51,804 nucleotides of DNA from Sporichthyaceae bacterium. GTDB taxonomy: Bacteria > Actinomycetota > Actinomycetes > Sporichthyales > Sporichthyaceae. Shown one piece after another: positions 41,396-49,674 of this stretch (positions are counted from its first letter, which is position 1; the number at the start of each line of letters is the position of its first letter). The notes under the pieces are model-generated. The model was given only the letters and a program-made list of their open reading frames with translations, was not told where the DNA came from and did not search any database. The stretch spans positions 1 to 51,804 of the forward strand of contig DATASX010000032.1 in NCBI GenBank assembly GCA_036269075.1, read 5' to 3'. A program made the translations under genes and the position numbers.

Positions 41396-41953
41396 ATGCG
41401 TGCCGACGCGCAGCGCAACTACGACCACATCGTCGCGGTGGCCAGTGAGGTCTTCGCGGCCAGCGGCACCGACGCGTCTCTCGACGAGATCGCGAAGCGG
41501 GCCGGGGTCGGCCCTGGCACGCTCTACCGGCATTTCCCGACCCGGGAGAACCTCGTCGAAGCGGCCATGGGCAACTGGATCGACCAGATCCGGACTGCCG
41601 TCGACAGAGCCATGACGAGCAAGCGGACACCGTGGCAGGTGCTGTTGGCCTGGTTGGAGGACTTCGTCGCCCACATCCGTCGGTACCGCGGCGGGCCCGC
41701 ACGGTTGATCGCCGCCCTCGCCAACCCCGGCACTCCCATGCAGCCCAGGTACGAGCTGCTCGCGCAGGCCAACGCCGAGGTCCTGGAACGGTTGCGCGCC
41801 GCGGGATCCCTGCGCGGCGGCGTAGAGCCGGAACAGGTGTGCCGTCTCCTGCTCGGCGTGGCCGCCGTCGCCGACCAGGGCCGACTCGATACCGGCGCTG
41901 TCCGCCCCATGCTGAGGATCATCGCCCAGGGACTGCTGCGCGCAGGCCCATGA
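41396..41953 (+). CDS. TetR family regulator
   Basis: A 185-residue protein with an N-terminal TetR helix-turn-helix (IVAVASEVFAASGTDASLDEIAKRAGVGPGTLYRHFPTRENLVEAA, about 12-57) and a helical ligand-binding domain. The ATG at 41396 is preceded by AAAGGGAGG at ideal distance. It is divergent from the SDR gene and is expected to bind the alternating GGAGA/TCTCC sites in the gap and so control both its own gene and the SDR. Confidence 0.87.
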   Translation: MRADAQRNYDHIVAVASEVFAASGTDASLDEIAKRAGVGPGTLYRHFPTRENLVEAAMGNWIDQIRTAVDRAMTSKRTPWQVLLAWLEDFVAHIRRYRGGPARLIAALANPGTPMQPRYELLAQANAEVLERLRAAGSLRGGVEPEQVCRLLLGVAAVADQGRLDTGAVRPMLRIIAQGLLRAGP

Positions 41954-42042
41954 GGCCTCGCTGTCGGAGGCGCCACCGCACTGACGCGGCGAACCTTGGT
42001 GGCCGACCGACGCATCACCGGACTGACCGGCGCGCGTCAGGT

Positions 42043-42237
42043 TCAGGCGCCGGCGGCCGACTCCAGGGCGGTGACGCGGGCGGATAGTTCCGCGATCACC
42101 TCGGCCAGTTCCGCGGTGACTGCGGCGACCACGGTCAGCACGAGCGCACCCACCTCGGCGAGCTCCTCCTCGGTCGCGTTGCGGTGACTGTGATGCATCG
42201 CGTCGTGCAGCCGAGCCCTGATCGTCTCCGTATTCAT
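42043..42237 (-). CDS. Small coiled-coil hypothetical protein
   Basis: A 64-residue protein starting MNTETIRARLHDAMHHSHRN. The second half (EEELAEVGALVLTVVAAVTAELAEVIAELSARVTALESA) has hydrophobic residues at heptad spacing, consistent with an amphipathic helix or short coiled coil. A His-containing stretch (MHHSHR) precedes it. No family was recognised. The start ATG has a weak GGGTCAG upstream. It may form a small oligomer. Confidence 0.5.
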   Translation of the reverse strand: MNTETIRARLHDAMHHSHRNATEEELAEVGALVLTVVAAVTAELAEVIAELSARVTALESAAGA

Positions 42238-42354
42238 GGGCACTGACCCTAGAGCCATCGTCCGGCGGATCGCTCCGGGAAGGACGAAGAGTTCTTTCCC
42301 GGTTCAGGAAGACGGCAACATCAGCAACCGGGCCGGCCGGCCTGGGCGTAGGCC

Positions 42355-43206
42355 TCAGCCGACCGGGTGCACGGGCCCGGGATGAGCGTGGGGGGCCGGG
42401 TCGATCCGCGGGCCTGGATCGGTGCGCGGCATCGGGGCGCTACCGGTGTGCGGGCTCGGCGCGGGGTCGAAGTTCCCGTGCGGCGCAGGGTCGGTGCGCG
42501 TGTGGTGGCCCGGGTCGGTCCGCGGGCCTGGATCGGTGCGCGGCATCGGATCGGTACCGGTGTGCGGGCGCGGCGCGGGGTCGGTGCGCGTGTGGTGGCC
42601 CGGGTCGGTGCGTGAACCCGGGTCGGTGCCGGTGTGCGGCGCAGGGTCGGTGCGGGTGTGCGGCGGCGGGACCCGGTGCGGCGGGCCGGTGATCGGCCCT
42701 GGCCGCCCGCCGTCGTGGTGCGTGCCGTCGCGGTGCGCATCGCCGCGGTAGTGCCAGACGTGATTGTGGTGCCAGTGCGCGTCGGTGAACCCGTCGTCGG
42801 CGTACCAGCCGTCGTCCCGGCACGAACCCGGGTAGGACGAGTCGTCGACGCGGACCCGCGCGGCCGGGACCAGGCTGCCGCCGTCGGGGGCCACGAACCA
42901 ACGAGCGCTGGTCCCGTAGGGCCCCTCCACGCTGTCCCCGAGGATCCAGCAGGCGACGTTCGCGCCGCGGCCGGCGGCCAGTACGAACACCACCGGGGAA
43001 TCCGGCGTCGGCTCGGTACGGAACGCGGCACCACCCGGGCCGGCCGTCACCACCGGCAGATCCGGATCCACCTCGACCGGGGCCGCCAGGACGGTCGGCG
43101 CCGCGCGGGTCCCGGCGACTGTCACCGCCCCGGCACCGGATGCCGCGATCAGGGCGACAGCAGCGCCGGCGGACATGGTCCCTGCGGCGCGGATCAGGTT
43201 GCGCAC
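42355..43206 (-). CDS. Secreted protein with SH3-like domain and His/Pro-rich repeat tail
   Basis: A 283-residue exported protein. The signal peptide (VRNLIRAAGTMSAGAAVALIAASGAG...) is followed by an SH3b-like region (about 55-135: AAFRTEPTPDSPVVFVLAAG, GPYGTSARWFVA), two cysteines (VACWILG, GSCRDD) that could pair, and a His-rich linker (DAHWHHNHVWHYRGDAHRDGTHHDG). The C-terminal third is a low-complexity array of RTDP, HTGTDP and PHTRTDP units. The GTG at 43206 has GGAGGA directly upstream. A cell-wall-associated metal-binding or surface protein is plausible; the function is unknown. Confidence 0.7.
   Translation of the reverse strand: MRNLIRAAGTMSAGAAVALIAASGAGAVTVAGTRAAPTVLAAPVEVDPDLPVVTAGPGGAAFRTEPTPDSPVVFVLAAGRGANVACWILGDSVEGPYGTSARWFVAPDGGSLVPAARVRVDDSSYPGSCRDDGWYADDGFTDAHWHHNHVWHYRGDAHRDGTHHDGGRPGPITGPPHRVPPPHTRTDPAPHTGTDPGSRTDPGHHTRTDPAPRPHTGTDPMPRTDPGPRTDPGHHTRTDPAPHGNFDPAPSPHTGSAPMPRTDPGPRIDPAPHAHPGPVHPVG
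42409..42660. repeat. Imperfect tandem repeats encoding the TDP-rich tail
   Basis: A 27-bp unit (CGGGCCTGGATC followed by GGTGCGCGGCATCGG) occurs exactly at 42409-42435 and 42523-42549, a period of 114 bp or 38 codons. A further shared block, GTGCGCGTGTGGTGGCCC, occurs at about 42495 and 42584. These are recent in-frame duplications inside the secreted repeat-protein gene and could change in number by slippage or recombination. Confidence 0.7.
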
Positions 43207-43481
43207 GATTCCTCCAGCCTGGACGCACACCCGGTCCAGCCGGCCGGGTAGGAGCACCCTCACCGAGGGATTCGCACCCGAAAATCCCATTCCCGCACAG
43301 ATGTCCGTCCGCTAACCGACACGGTGCCGGGATTTGTCGATCCCGCACCCTGCGCCGCCACATCCTTCCCGGCAGCTCCGGAGGCGTCTTGATCACTCCA
43401 CCCGGCGGCAGCCATGCTGAGGCCGGTCCGCCGGCACCGGTGGTCAGGAGGCCGGCGGTGGAACCAAAGCGGCGGGGGTCG
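43207..43481. other. Intergenic region upstream of the secreted repeat protein
   Basis: About 275 bp with no supported gene. The GGAGGA site of the secreted protein lies at the left edge. No strong dyad or promoter pair was identified. Confidence 0.4.
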
Positions 43482-43799
43482 ATGCTCGTCGAGTTCCCCG
43501 GCGACCTAGAGGTTCAGTGCACCCCGGCAGGTTCCAGGCCCCGGCCGCGCTCGTGTTCGACGTGCTCACCAGCCCGGACCAGGTGCGCACGTGGTTCGCG
43601 CCGTTCGGCTGCGTGATGACGGTCTGCGAGATCGACCTGCGCCCCGGTGGGGACTATCACCACGTGTTCGTCGACGAGAACGGGACCGAGTGCTCGTCGG
43701 GCGAGGATGACCAGGTTCGACGGCCAGGCAGACAGCTTCGACAAGATGGAAGCCGTCCTACGATCCGTGCACGACTGCGGCGGCAAGGCCTGTCAGTAG
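43482..43799 (+). pseudogene. Decayed SRPBCC/AHSA1 family gene
   Basis: The frame starting at ATG 43482 reads MLVEFPGDLEVQ and then loses homology. From about 43517 a different frame gives FQAPAALVFDVLTSPDQVRT, then CEIDLRPGGDYHHVF and ENGTE, the signature of SRPBCC (AHSA1-like) proteins. Beyond about 43700 the first frame resumes with MTRFDGQADSFDKMEAVLRS and a stop at about 43799. The middle of the domain is missing and at least two frame changes are needed, so it is a remnant. It is about 105 codons, compared with about 140-160 for intact members. Confidence 0.5.
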
Positions 43800-43933
43800 T
43801 CGCGATCGAAGTGACGCATCGTCAGACTCGCTCGTCCGACGACCCGACGACCCGACGGTTCCTCGGTCATCGGCTGCCCGGCCGAGCCGGACAGCCGATG
43901 AAACCAGGTCGGATCGGGTCGCCAGGCTGCCGT

Positions 43934-45412
43934 TCAGGCCTTCAGTTGGGCTGCGCTGGCGTAGATCGACTTGTATTCCAGGTAGGCGTTGAAGGCCTCC
44001 GGGCCGAGTTCGCGTCCCAGGCCGCTGTCCTTCATGCCGCCGAACGGGGCGCCGAGGTCGATGTTGTAGTGGTTGATGCCGATGGTGCCGGTGCGGACCC
44101 GGCGCGCGATGTCCAGGCCGCGTGCCTCGTCGGTGGTCCAGACCGAGCCGCCGAGACCGTAGTTACTGTCGTTGGCGATCGCGACCGCCTCGTCGTCGCT
44201 GTCGTAGGGGATGACTGCCATGACCGGGCCGAAGACCTCTTCGCGGGCCAGTCGGTCGCTGTTCTTGACGTCGGCGAAAACCGTCGGCTCGACGAACCAA
44301 CCGCGGTCCTGGTTCGCGGGACGCCCGCCCCCGGTGATCAACCGGGCGTCGCTGTCGCGCCCGGCCTGGATGTAACCGAGCACCCGGTTCAGGTGGGTCT
44401 CACTGGCCATCGGCCCGCAGGTCACCTCCGGGTCCAGCGGGTTGCCGACGTTGAAGGAGTTGGCGACGGTCGCCACTGCGTCGACGACCTCCTTGTAGCG
44501 CGAGCGCGGCGCCAGGATCCGCGACTGGGTGGTGCAGGTCTGGCTGTTGTTCATGAACGAGGCGGTCGGCAGTCCGGCGATCAGCACGTCCAGGTCGGCG
44601 TCGTCGCAGATGATCGCGGCCGACTTGCCGCCCAGTTCCAGGGTCACGCGTCGGATGAGGCGACCGCACTCGGCCCCGATGATCCGCCCGGCTGCGGTGG
44701 AACCGGTGAAGGCGATCTTGTCGACACCGGGATGGGAGACCAGTGCCGCGCCCGCCTCGCGTCCGGCGAGCACGATGTTGAGCACGCCCGGGGGCAGACC
44801 GGCCTCCTGGGCGGCGTCGCCGAAGACGTAGGAGTCCAGTGCGGTCTCCGGCGACGGCTTGAGCACGATGGTGCAACCGGCCGCCAGCGCAGGGGCGATC
44901 TTGAACATGGCGAGCGCCTGCGGGTAGTTCCAGGGCGTGATCGCCCCGACGACCCCGACCGGCTCGCGGCGCACGATCGTGGCACCGGTCGCGCTGGGCC
45001 GGACCTCCTCGAGGGCGAGCTGCTTGATCAACTCCGCGTACATCTGCAGCATCATCGCCGGCGCGGCGCCGTTGAACATCGACGACAGCCCGATCGGCAT
45101 GCCGTTCTCCTGGCTGACCAGCTTGCTGGTGGCCTCCCCGCGCGCCATCAGCGCCGCGGCGAAGCGATGCATCACCTCGGCCCGCTCGGCGGCGGTCGTG
45201 CGACCCCACGGTCCGGTGTCCAGCGCCCGCCGGGCAGCGAGCACCGCGGCGTCGATGTCCGCATCGGTGCCCAGGGACGCGGTGCCGAGCACCTTCTCGG
45301 TGGCGGCCTCCACAGCCACGTGCGTCTCGGAGCCGCGCGGCTGGACCCATTGCCCGTCGATGAAGAAGAGCCGACGGTCCAGATCGGTCTGCGGTTCGAG
45401 GGTTACGGTCAC
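43934..45412 (-). CDS. Aldehyde dehydrogenase (NAD(P)+-dependent)
   Basis: A 492-residue member of the ALDH superfamily. PWNYPQ (160-165) includes the catalytic Asn162, FTGSTAAG (235-242) is the Rossmann loop, Glu259 lies in TLELGGKS and the nucleophile Cys293 in NNSQTC. EEVFGPVMAVIPY and PFGGMKDSGLGRELG complete the family. It resembles broad-range medium-chain or hydroxylated aldehyde dehydrogenases. The GTG start has an AGGAGGAACA ribosome-binding site. It stands alone, divergent from an ABM protein across 318 bp containing two inverted repeats. Confidence 0.9.
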   Translation of the reverse strand: MTVTLEPQTDLDRRLFFIDGQWVQPRGSETHVAVEAATEKVLGTASLGTDADIDAAVLAARRALDTGPWGRTTAAERAEVMHRFAAALMARGEATSKLVSQENGMPIGLSSMFNGAAPAMMLQMYAELIKQLALEEVRPSATGATIVRREPVGVVGAITPWNYPQALAMFKIAPALAAGCTIVLKPSPETALDSYVFGDAAQEAGLPPGVLNIVLAGREAGAALVSHPGVDKIAFTGSTAAGRIIGAECGRLIRRVTLELGGKSAAIICDDADLDVLIAGLPTASFMNNSQTCTTQSRILAPRSRYKEVVDAVATVANSFNVGNPLDPEVTCGPMASETHLNRVLGYIQAGRDSDARLITGGGRPANQDRGWFVEPTVFADVKNSDRLAREEVFGPVMAVIPYDSDDEAVAIANDSNYGLGGSVWTTDEARGLDIARRVRTGTIGINHYNIDLGAPFGGMKDSGLGRELGPEAFNAYLEYKSIYASAAQLKA

Positions 45413-45730
45413 TGTTCCTCCTGCTAGGAACTGAAGGGGCTGAGGCCTGCTGTCCCCCTCGACCGCCGAGGCCCGCGGACGGGTCCGGCCGTGTCGAGGG
45501 GGACGTGGGTTTGTGAGGTTGCGCGATCACCTGCGTACGAGTGGGATCCACTCCTACGCGGCCTGGCAGTTGCGTGTCAACTGCCCGCCGGCGCGGAGCG
45601 GTTTGGGTGCCGGCGGAGTTGCGGGACGGCCGGAGGTACTCGGCGGGCTCCGCCCATTCCGGATCCTGGTCCGCCGGTTTAGATTCACGTGCGGGAGAGA
45701 CCCCATCCGCGACCCCCGAAGGGCGGATCC
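45413..45730. other. Intergenic region with two dyads
   Basis: This 318-bp gap between divergent genes has no supported coding frame. It carries a 27-bp dyad (45533-45559) and a second inverted repeat, GCAGTTG (45566-45572) / CAACTGC (45578-45584), 6 bp further on. Confidence 0.55.
45533..45559. promoter_or_regulatory. 27-bp inverted repeat, candidate operator
   Basis: GCGTACGAGTGG (45533-45544) and CCACTCCTACGC (45548-45559) are complementary at 11 of 12 positions around GAT. With the adjacent smaller repeat at 45566-45584 it forms a compact regulatory-looking block about 120 bp upstream of the aldehyde dehydrogenase start and 170 bp upstream of the ABM start. No regulator gene is adjacent. 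Confidence 0.5.
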
Positions 45731-46024
45731 ATGTCAGTCACGGTGACCGTGCTTTTCCCCACCAAGGCCGAGGAGTCGGACAACTTCTGGAACGCGCTGG
45801 TCTCGGTACTGCCGGAGACCCGGGCGTATGCCGGCTGCATCAGCGTCACCACCCACCGGGACCTGGACGACGCGAGCAGAATCCTGCTGATCGAGGTCTG
45901 GGAGAGCCGCGAGCACCAACAGAAATACCTGTCCTGGCGGGTGGAGACCGGCCTGATGGACGCCATCGGGCCGATGCTCGCCGGGCCCCCGGGGTTCAGC
46001 ACGTACTCCAACCCCGGGGCGTGA
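45731..46024 (+). CDS. ABM-domain protein (second copy)
   Basis: A 97-residue antibiotic biosynthesis monooxygenase-fold protein: VTVTVLFPTKAEESDNFWNAL, TRAYAGCISVTTHRDLDDASRILLIEVWESREHQQKYLSWRVETG and a closing strand. The ISV...LIEVWES pattern is typical of putative quinol monooxygenases. The ATG at 45731 has GAAGGGCGG upstream. It is only distantly similar to the ABM protein at 8145. It is convergent with the kinase gene at 46034. Confidence 0.78.
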   Translation: MSVTVTVLFPTKAEESDNFWNALVSVLPETRAYAGCISVTTHRDLDDASRILLIEVWESREHQQKYLSWRVETGLMDAIGPMLAGPPGFSTYSNPGA

Positions 46025-46033
46025 GCGAGGAGC

Positions 46034-47089
46034 TCAGACACCGGTCGCGGGACGCGGCCCGGGCCGGCCGGTGATCTCGTGCGCCTGGCCGAACAGCTCA
46101 CGGGCGATCCGGCCCAGGCGTTCGCCGACTTCCTGCGTGGCCTGGCCGGCGAGCATCCGGGCGTAGGAACCCTCGAGGATGATTCCGAGGCGATAGCAGG
46201 CCAGGACGATGTACCACTCGATGTCGCTCACGTCGCGGCCGGACTGCTGGGCGTAGCGCTCGATGAGGACGTCCGGGCCGGGCAGCCCGGGGATCTCGAC
46301 GCGGGCGACGGTGGCGGGGCGGCCCGGCCAGGTCGAGATCATGTGGCCTAGGTCGAGCAGCGGGTCGCCGACGGTAGCCAGCTCCCAGTCGACGAATGCC
46401 ACGAGCTCCGGGGCGTCACGCTTGATGATCACGTTCGCGAAGTGGACGTCGCCGTGCAGCAGACCGAGGTGCGCCATTTCGGGCCGGTGCTCCTCGAGCC
46501 ATCCGCCGACCTCGTCGACGTGCGGGAGGGACGGACCCGGGTAGTTCGGCAGCGCGGCGTAGGAGTCGAGCTGCTTGCGCCAGCGCGGGACCTGCCGCTC
46601 CAGCCAGCCGTCGGAGCGGCCGAAGTCGGCCAGTCCACGCGCTGCCAGGTCGACCCGGCTCAACGCCGCGAGGCCGTCGACCATCGACAGGCCGAGCGCG
46701 GTCTGCCAGTCCTGGTCGTAGGTCAGGCGCTCGGGGAGATCCTCGGAGGGGTTCACGCCCTCGACGGGTTCCATCAGGTAGAACGCGGCGCCGAGGACTT
46801 CCTCCGTCGCACAGGCCGCGATCAGCCCGGGGTGCGGGACCTCGCTGCCTGCCAGCGCAGCCAGTACGCGGGCCTCGCGGCGCATCGTCTCGTCACTGTT
46901 GCCGCGCTTGTGGACCGGCGGGCGGCGCAGGACGTAGCCGCGGTCGTCGCGCGTGAATTTGAGCAGGATGTTCTGGGTGCCGCCGACGAGGACCTCGGTG
47001 TCGGTGACGGGGCCTGCACCGAGGCCCTGACCGTCCATCCATCCTTCGAGCGCGACGAGGTCTACGCCCTCGATGTTTTCTGACGTCAC
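46034..47089 (-). CDS. APH-like kinase associated with acyl-CoA dehydrogenase
   Basis: A 351-residue phosphotransferase. VGGTQNILLKFTRDDRGYVLRRPPVHKRG covers the nucleotide-binding strands, LLHGDVHFANVI is the catalytic loop (His212, Asp214, Asn219) and FVDWELATVGDPLLDLG the metal-binding loop (Asp234, Asp242). This subfamily is fused to an acyl-CoA dehydrogenase in animal ACAD10/ACAD11 and occurs with one in bacterial levulinate pathways, where it phosphorylates 4-hydroxyacyl-CoA. The GTG at 47089 follows the SDR stop after a single base. It is the third gene of an operon with an acyl-CoA dehydrogenase and an SDR, which supports a similar role. Confidence 0.85.
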   Translation of the reverse strand: MTSENIEGVDLVALEGWMDGQGLGAGPVTDTEVLVGGTQNILLKFTRDDRGYVLRRPPVHKRGNSDETMRREARVLAALAGSEVPHPGLIAACATEEVLGAAFYLMEPVEGVNPSEDLPERLTYDQDWQTALGLSMVDGLAALSRVDLAARGLADFGRSDGWLERQVPRWRKQLDSYAALPNYPGPSLPHVDEVGGWLEEHRPEMAHLGLLHGDVHFANVIIKRDAPELVAFVDWELATVGDPLLDLGHMISTWPGRPATVARVEIPGLPGPDVLIERYAQQSGRDVSDIEWYIVLACYRLGIILEGSYARMLAGQATQEVGERLGRIARELFGQAHEITGRPGPRPATGV

Positions 47090-47090
47090 G

Positions 47091-47861
47091 TCAGCCCGCG
47101 GCCCAGGCCATGCCGCCGTCCACCTTGATCACCGAACCGGTGGTGTAGCTCGACGCGTCGCTCGCGAGGTAGAGCGCGGCGCCGACGATCTCGTGGGGCT
47201 GCCCGCCGCGGCCCGCCGGGACGTTCTCGCGGAAGCGGCGCTCGACCTCGAGGGGATCCCACGCGTTCGAGATGTCGGTCATGAACATGCCCGGCATGAT
47301 CGTGTTCACGCGCACCGTGGGGGCGAACTCGCGGGCCATCGCGACCGTCATGTTGTTGAGGCCGGCCTTGGCCATCGCGTAGGGCAGTTCCACCGCGCTC
47401 GGCTGGACGGCTGCGACACTGCTGATGTTGATGATCGAGCCGGCACCGGCCGCGACCATCCGCGTCCCGATGAGCGAGGCGAGTCGGAACGGGCCCTTGA
47501 GATTGACCGCGATCACCTTGTCGAAGAGGTCCTCGCCGACCTGGTCGAGCGAGGGGTACAGCGGCGACATGCCGGCGTTGTTGACGAGGACGTCGACGCG
47601 GCCGAACGCGGCGTAGGCAGCCTCGGCGAGGTGGTCGCAGTCCTCCCACCGTCCGACGTGCGCGGGTACGCCCAGGACGCGGCGGCCGGTCCTCCCCGAC
47701 AGGTCCTGCGCGACGGCAACGCAGGCCTCGGGCTTACGCGAAGCGACCACGACGTCGGCGCCGTGCTCGGCGAACGCGCGGGCGATCTCGTAGCCGAGGC
47801 CGCGAGTACCACCGGTGACCACAGCGACGCGCCCCGCCAGCGATGCCACTACTTCCGCCAC
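47091..47861 (-). CDS. Short-chain dehydrogenase/reductase
   Basis: A 256-residue SDR. GGTRGLG is at about 17-23, VVVASRKPEACVAV indicates NADP(H), VNNAGMSPLYP follows, Ser lies in INISSVAAVQP, and Tyr and Lys in LPYAMAKAGL. The C-terminal SYTTGSVIKVDGGMAWAAG is standard. The GTG at 47861 overlaps the acyl-CoA dehydrogenase gene by 13 bp; a second GTG (47849) would overlap by one base. It is the middle gene of the acyl-CoA dehydrogenase/SDR/kinase operon and could interconvert keto and hydroxy acyl-CoA. Confidence 0.87.
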   Translation of the reverse strand: MAEVVASLAGRVAVVTGGTRGLGYEIARAFAEHGADVVVASRKPEACVAVAQDLSGRTGRRVLGVPAHVGRWEDCDHLAEAAYAAFGRVDVLVNNAGMSPLYPSLDQVGEDLFDKVIAVNLKGPFRLASLIGTRMVAAGAGSIINISSVAAVQPSAVELPYAMAKAGLNNMTVAMAREFAPTVRVNTIMPGMFMTDISNAWDPLEVERRFRENVPAGRGGQPHEIVGAALYLASDASSYTTGSVIKVDGGMAWAAG

Positions 47862-49066
47862 GGCGCGACGGCTCCGTCCCTGGTGAGGGTCCGTGCGACG
47901 ACCATGCGGTGCACCTCGTCAGGCCCGTCGTAGATCCTCGCGTAGCGGGCCTCGCGGTACATCTTCTCCAGCGGGAAGTCCTCCGTGACGCCCGCGGCGC
48001 CGTGGACCTGGATCGCGCGGTCGATGACGTCGTGCAGATACTGCGCACCGCGGAACTTGATCAGCGAGATCGCGACCCGGTCGTCGCCGCCTTCGTCGAC
48101 CACTCGCGCAGCCTCGAGCGTCATCAGTCGATGGGCCTGGATGTCGGCGGCGGACTCGGCGATGTACCGGCGGATCTCGCCCTTCTCGTGCAGGTAGGAG
48201 CCGTGGGCATAACGGGTGCGGGCGCGGTCCACCATCAGCTCGAAGGCGCGCTGCATCTGACCGAGCCAGCGCATGCAGTGGAAGATGCGCCCCGGGCCCA
48301 GGCGGGTCTGCGCGATCGCGAAGGCCTCGCCTCGCGGGCCGAACAGGTTTTCCTTCGGGACGCGCACGTTCTCCAGGCGGATCTCGCCGTGCCGGCCGGT
48401 GGCGTGGCCCATCGTGCGGATGTCGCGCACGTGCGTGTACCCGGGGGTGTCGACCGGGACGATGATCGCGGAGAACTGCCGGTGCGGCTTCGCGTCAGGG
48501 TCGGTTTTGGCCCACACCAGCACCGCCGGCGAAGCGCTCGCCCACGAGGTGAACCACTTGTGGCCGTTGATGACCCACTGTTCGCCGTCGAGTACGGCGG
48601 TGGTCTGCATCAACGTCGGGTCCGAGCCGGCTACCTCCGGCTCGGTGAGCCCGATCCCGATCCACTGGTACTCCCCCGCCACCAGCGGGTCGAGCCAGCG
48701 CTTCTTCTGCTCCGCCGTGCCGTAGCGGCGCCACATCACGGTGTCGTGCTGGGTCATCGACCCGACGGCGAGCATCCCGATCTCGGACCGGCCGATGATC
48801 TCGTTCAGGTGGACGAACTCCATGAACGACAGCCCGCCGCCGCCCAGATCCACGGGGTGACCCAGTGCCCACAGGCCAAGGCGCTGCGCCTTGGCCCGAA
48901 GCTCCGCGAGCGCGTTGCGCCCGGCCTCGCCACCCTCCTCGACCACCCGCTCGGCGGGAAAGACCTCCCCGTCGATGAACTCGAGCATCCGACCCTTCAG
49001 GTCGATCACCCGCTCGGTCAGGCCAGGGCTCTTCGGTACGGACTCCGCGATCCGGGAAGTCGTCAT
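47849..49066 (-). CDS. Acyl-CoA dehydrogenase (ACAD10/11-like)
   Basis: A 405-residue flavoprotein with the full acyl-CoA dehydrogenase fold: HPVDLGGGGLSFMEFVHLNEIIG, GIGLTEPEVAGSDPTLMQTTA, WVINGHKWFTSWAS, and the C-terminal AIQVHGAAGVTEDFPLEKMYREARYARIYDGPDEVHR. At the YEG catalytic-base position it has YDG (Asp380), as is usual in the IYDGPDEVHR subfamily. Family members include enzymes that eliminate phosphate from 4-phosphoacyl-CoA. It is the first gene of the operon with the SDR and the APH-like kinase. Confidence 0.87.
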   Translation of the reverse strand: MTTSRIAESVPKSPGLTERVIDLKGRMLEFIDGEVFPAERVVEEGGEAGRNALAELRAKAQRLGLWALGHPVDLGGGGLSFMEFVHLNEIIGRSEIGMLAVGSMTQHDTVMWRRYGTAEQKKRWLDPLVAGEYQWIGIGLTEPEVAGSDPTLMQTTAVLDGEQWVINGHKWFTSWASASPAVLVWAKTDPDAKPHRQFSAIIVPVDTPGYTHVRDIRTMGHATGRHGEIRLENVRVPKENLFGPRGEAFAIAQTRLGPGRIFHCMRWLGQMQRAFELMVDRARTRYAHGSYLHEKGEIRRYIAESAADIQAHRLMTLEAARVVDEGGDDRVAISLIKFRGAQYLHDVIDRAIQVHGAAGVTEDFPLEKMYREARYARIYDGPDEVHRMVVARTLTRDGAVAPWRK

Positions 49067-49145
49067 GGCGTTGATTCTTGCCGGGCGCCGCGGGCCGACG
49101 ACTTCGGGGCCAGGAGCCGTTGTGACCCGTTGGCGCGCGCCGGGT

Positions 49146-49674
49146 TCAGCGGTCCGATCGGGAGTTTCGGAGGTCGTCGGCGAGGTGTCGGGCCTGCGGC
49201 CGCGTGAGTCCGACGATCCCGAGCTTGCCGGCGGTGATCCGGTCCATGACGGTGGGTGCGCTGATCAGCCGGTGCCCGTCCAGGATCGCCAGTTCATGGC
49301 CGAGCGCCGCGGCGGTGACGCGGGCGAACTCCCGCCGCTGCCGGTCGTTGAAGGTCACCACCACCTGCCAACCCGCACCGTCCCGCCCCCGGAAACACCT
49401 TGACGTCGCGGGGTTCCTCGACGGCCATGACCTGGCGGTGAAGACGGAAACACTCACGCCCGCCGGTCACCAGGGCCCCGGGGCGCAGTGAGGCGTCGCT
49501 GTCCGGGCATGTGATCGGCCTGCCCCGCCACAGCGTCACCTGGACGTGATCGCCGGGCACATCCCCACCGGTCGGGGTCACCACGGCCGCGCCGGCCGCA
49601 GGTGCCGCCCAGGAACCGGCCAGCAGGGCGACGGACATGACGCTGAGGGTGGAACGGGTTCGCACAGCAGGCAT
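49146..49674 (-). pseudogene. Frameshifted secreted protein with SecD P1-head-like domain
   Basis: The ATG at 49674, preceded by GAGGAG, starts a signal peptide (MPAVRTRSTLSVMSVALLAG, AxA-type site) followed by HVQVTLWRGRPITCPDS...GRECFRLHRQVMAVEEPRDVKVF. That frame then loses sense, while another frame picks up as RGRDGAGWQVVVTFNDRQRREFARVTA, then ELAILDGHRLISAPTV and a stop at 49146. The second part resembles the periplasmic P1-head domain of SecD. One base change in the C/G run at about 49384-49390 would restore one 175-codon gene. It could be a real pseudogene, a sequencing error or programmed frameshifting. Confidence 0.6.

Noticed and set aside
42409-42660. CRISPR-like or minisatellite array
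   Set aside because: The repeats are in frame within a secreted protein gene, have unequal units and no spacers.
43517-45427. 636-codon plus-strand frame antisense to the aldehyde dehydrogenase
   Set aside because: It is a GC-bias shadow. The minus-strand gene has complete ALDH motifs and a strong ribosome-binding site, and the plus-strand translation is low-complexity and matches no family. Only its first part covers the SRPBCC remnant.
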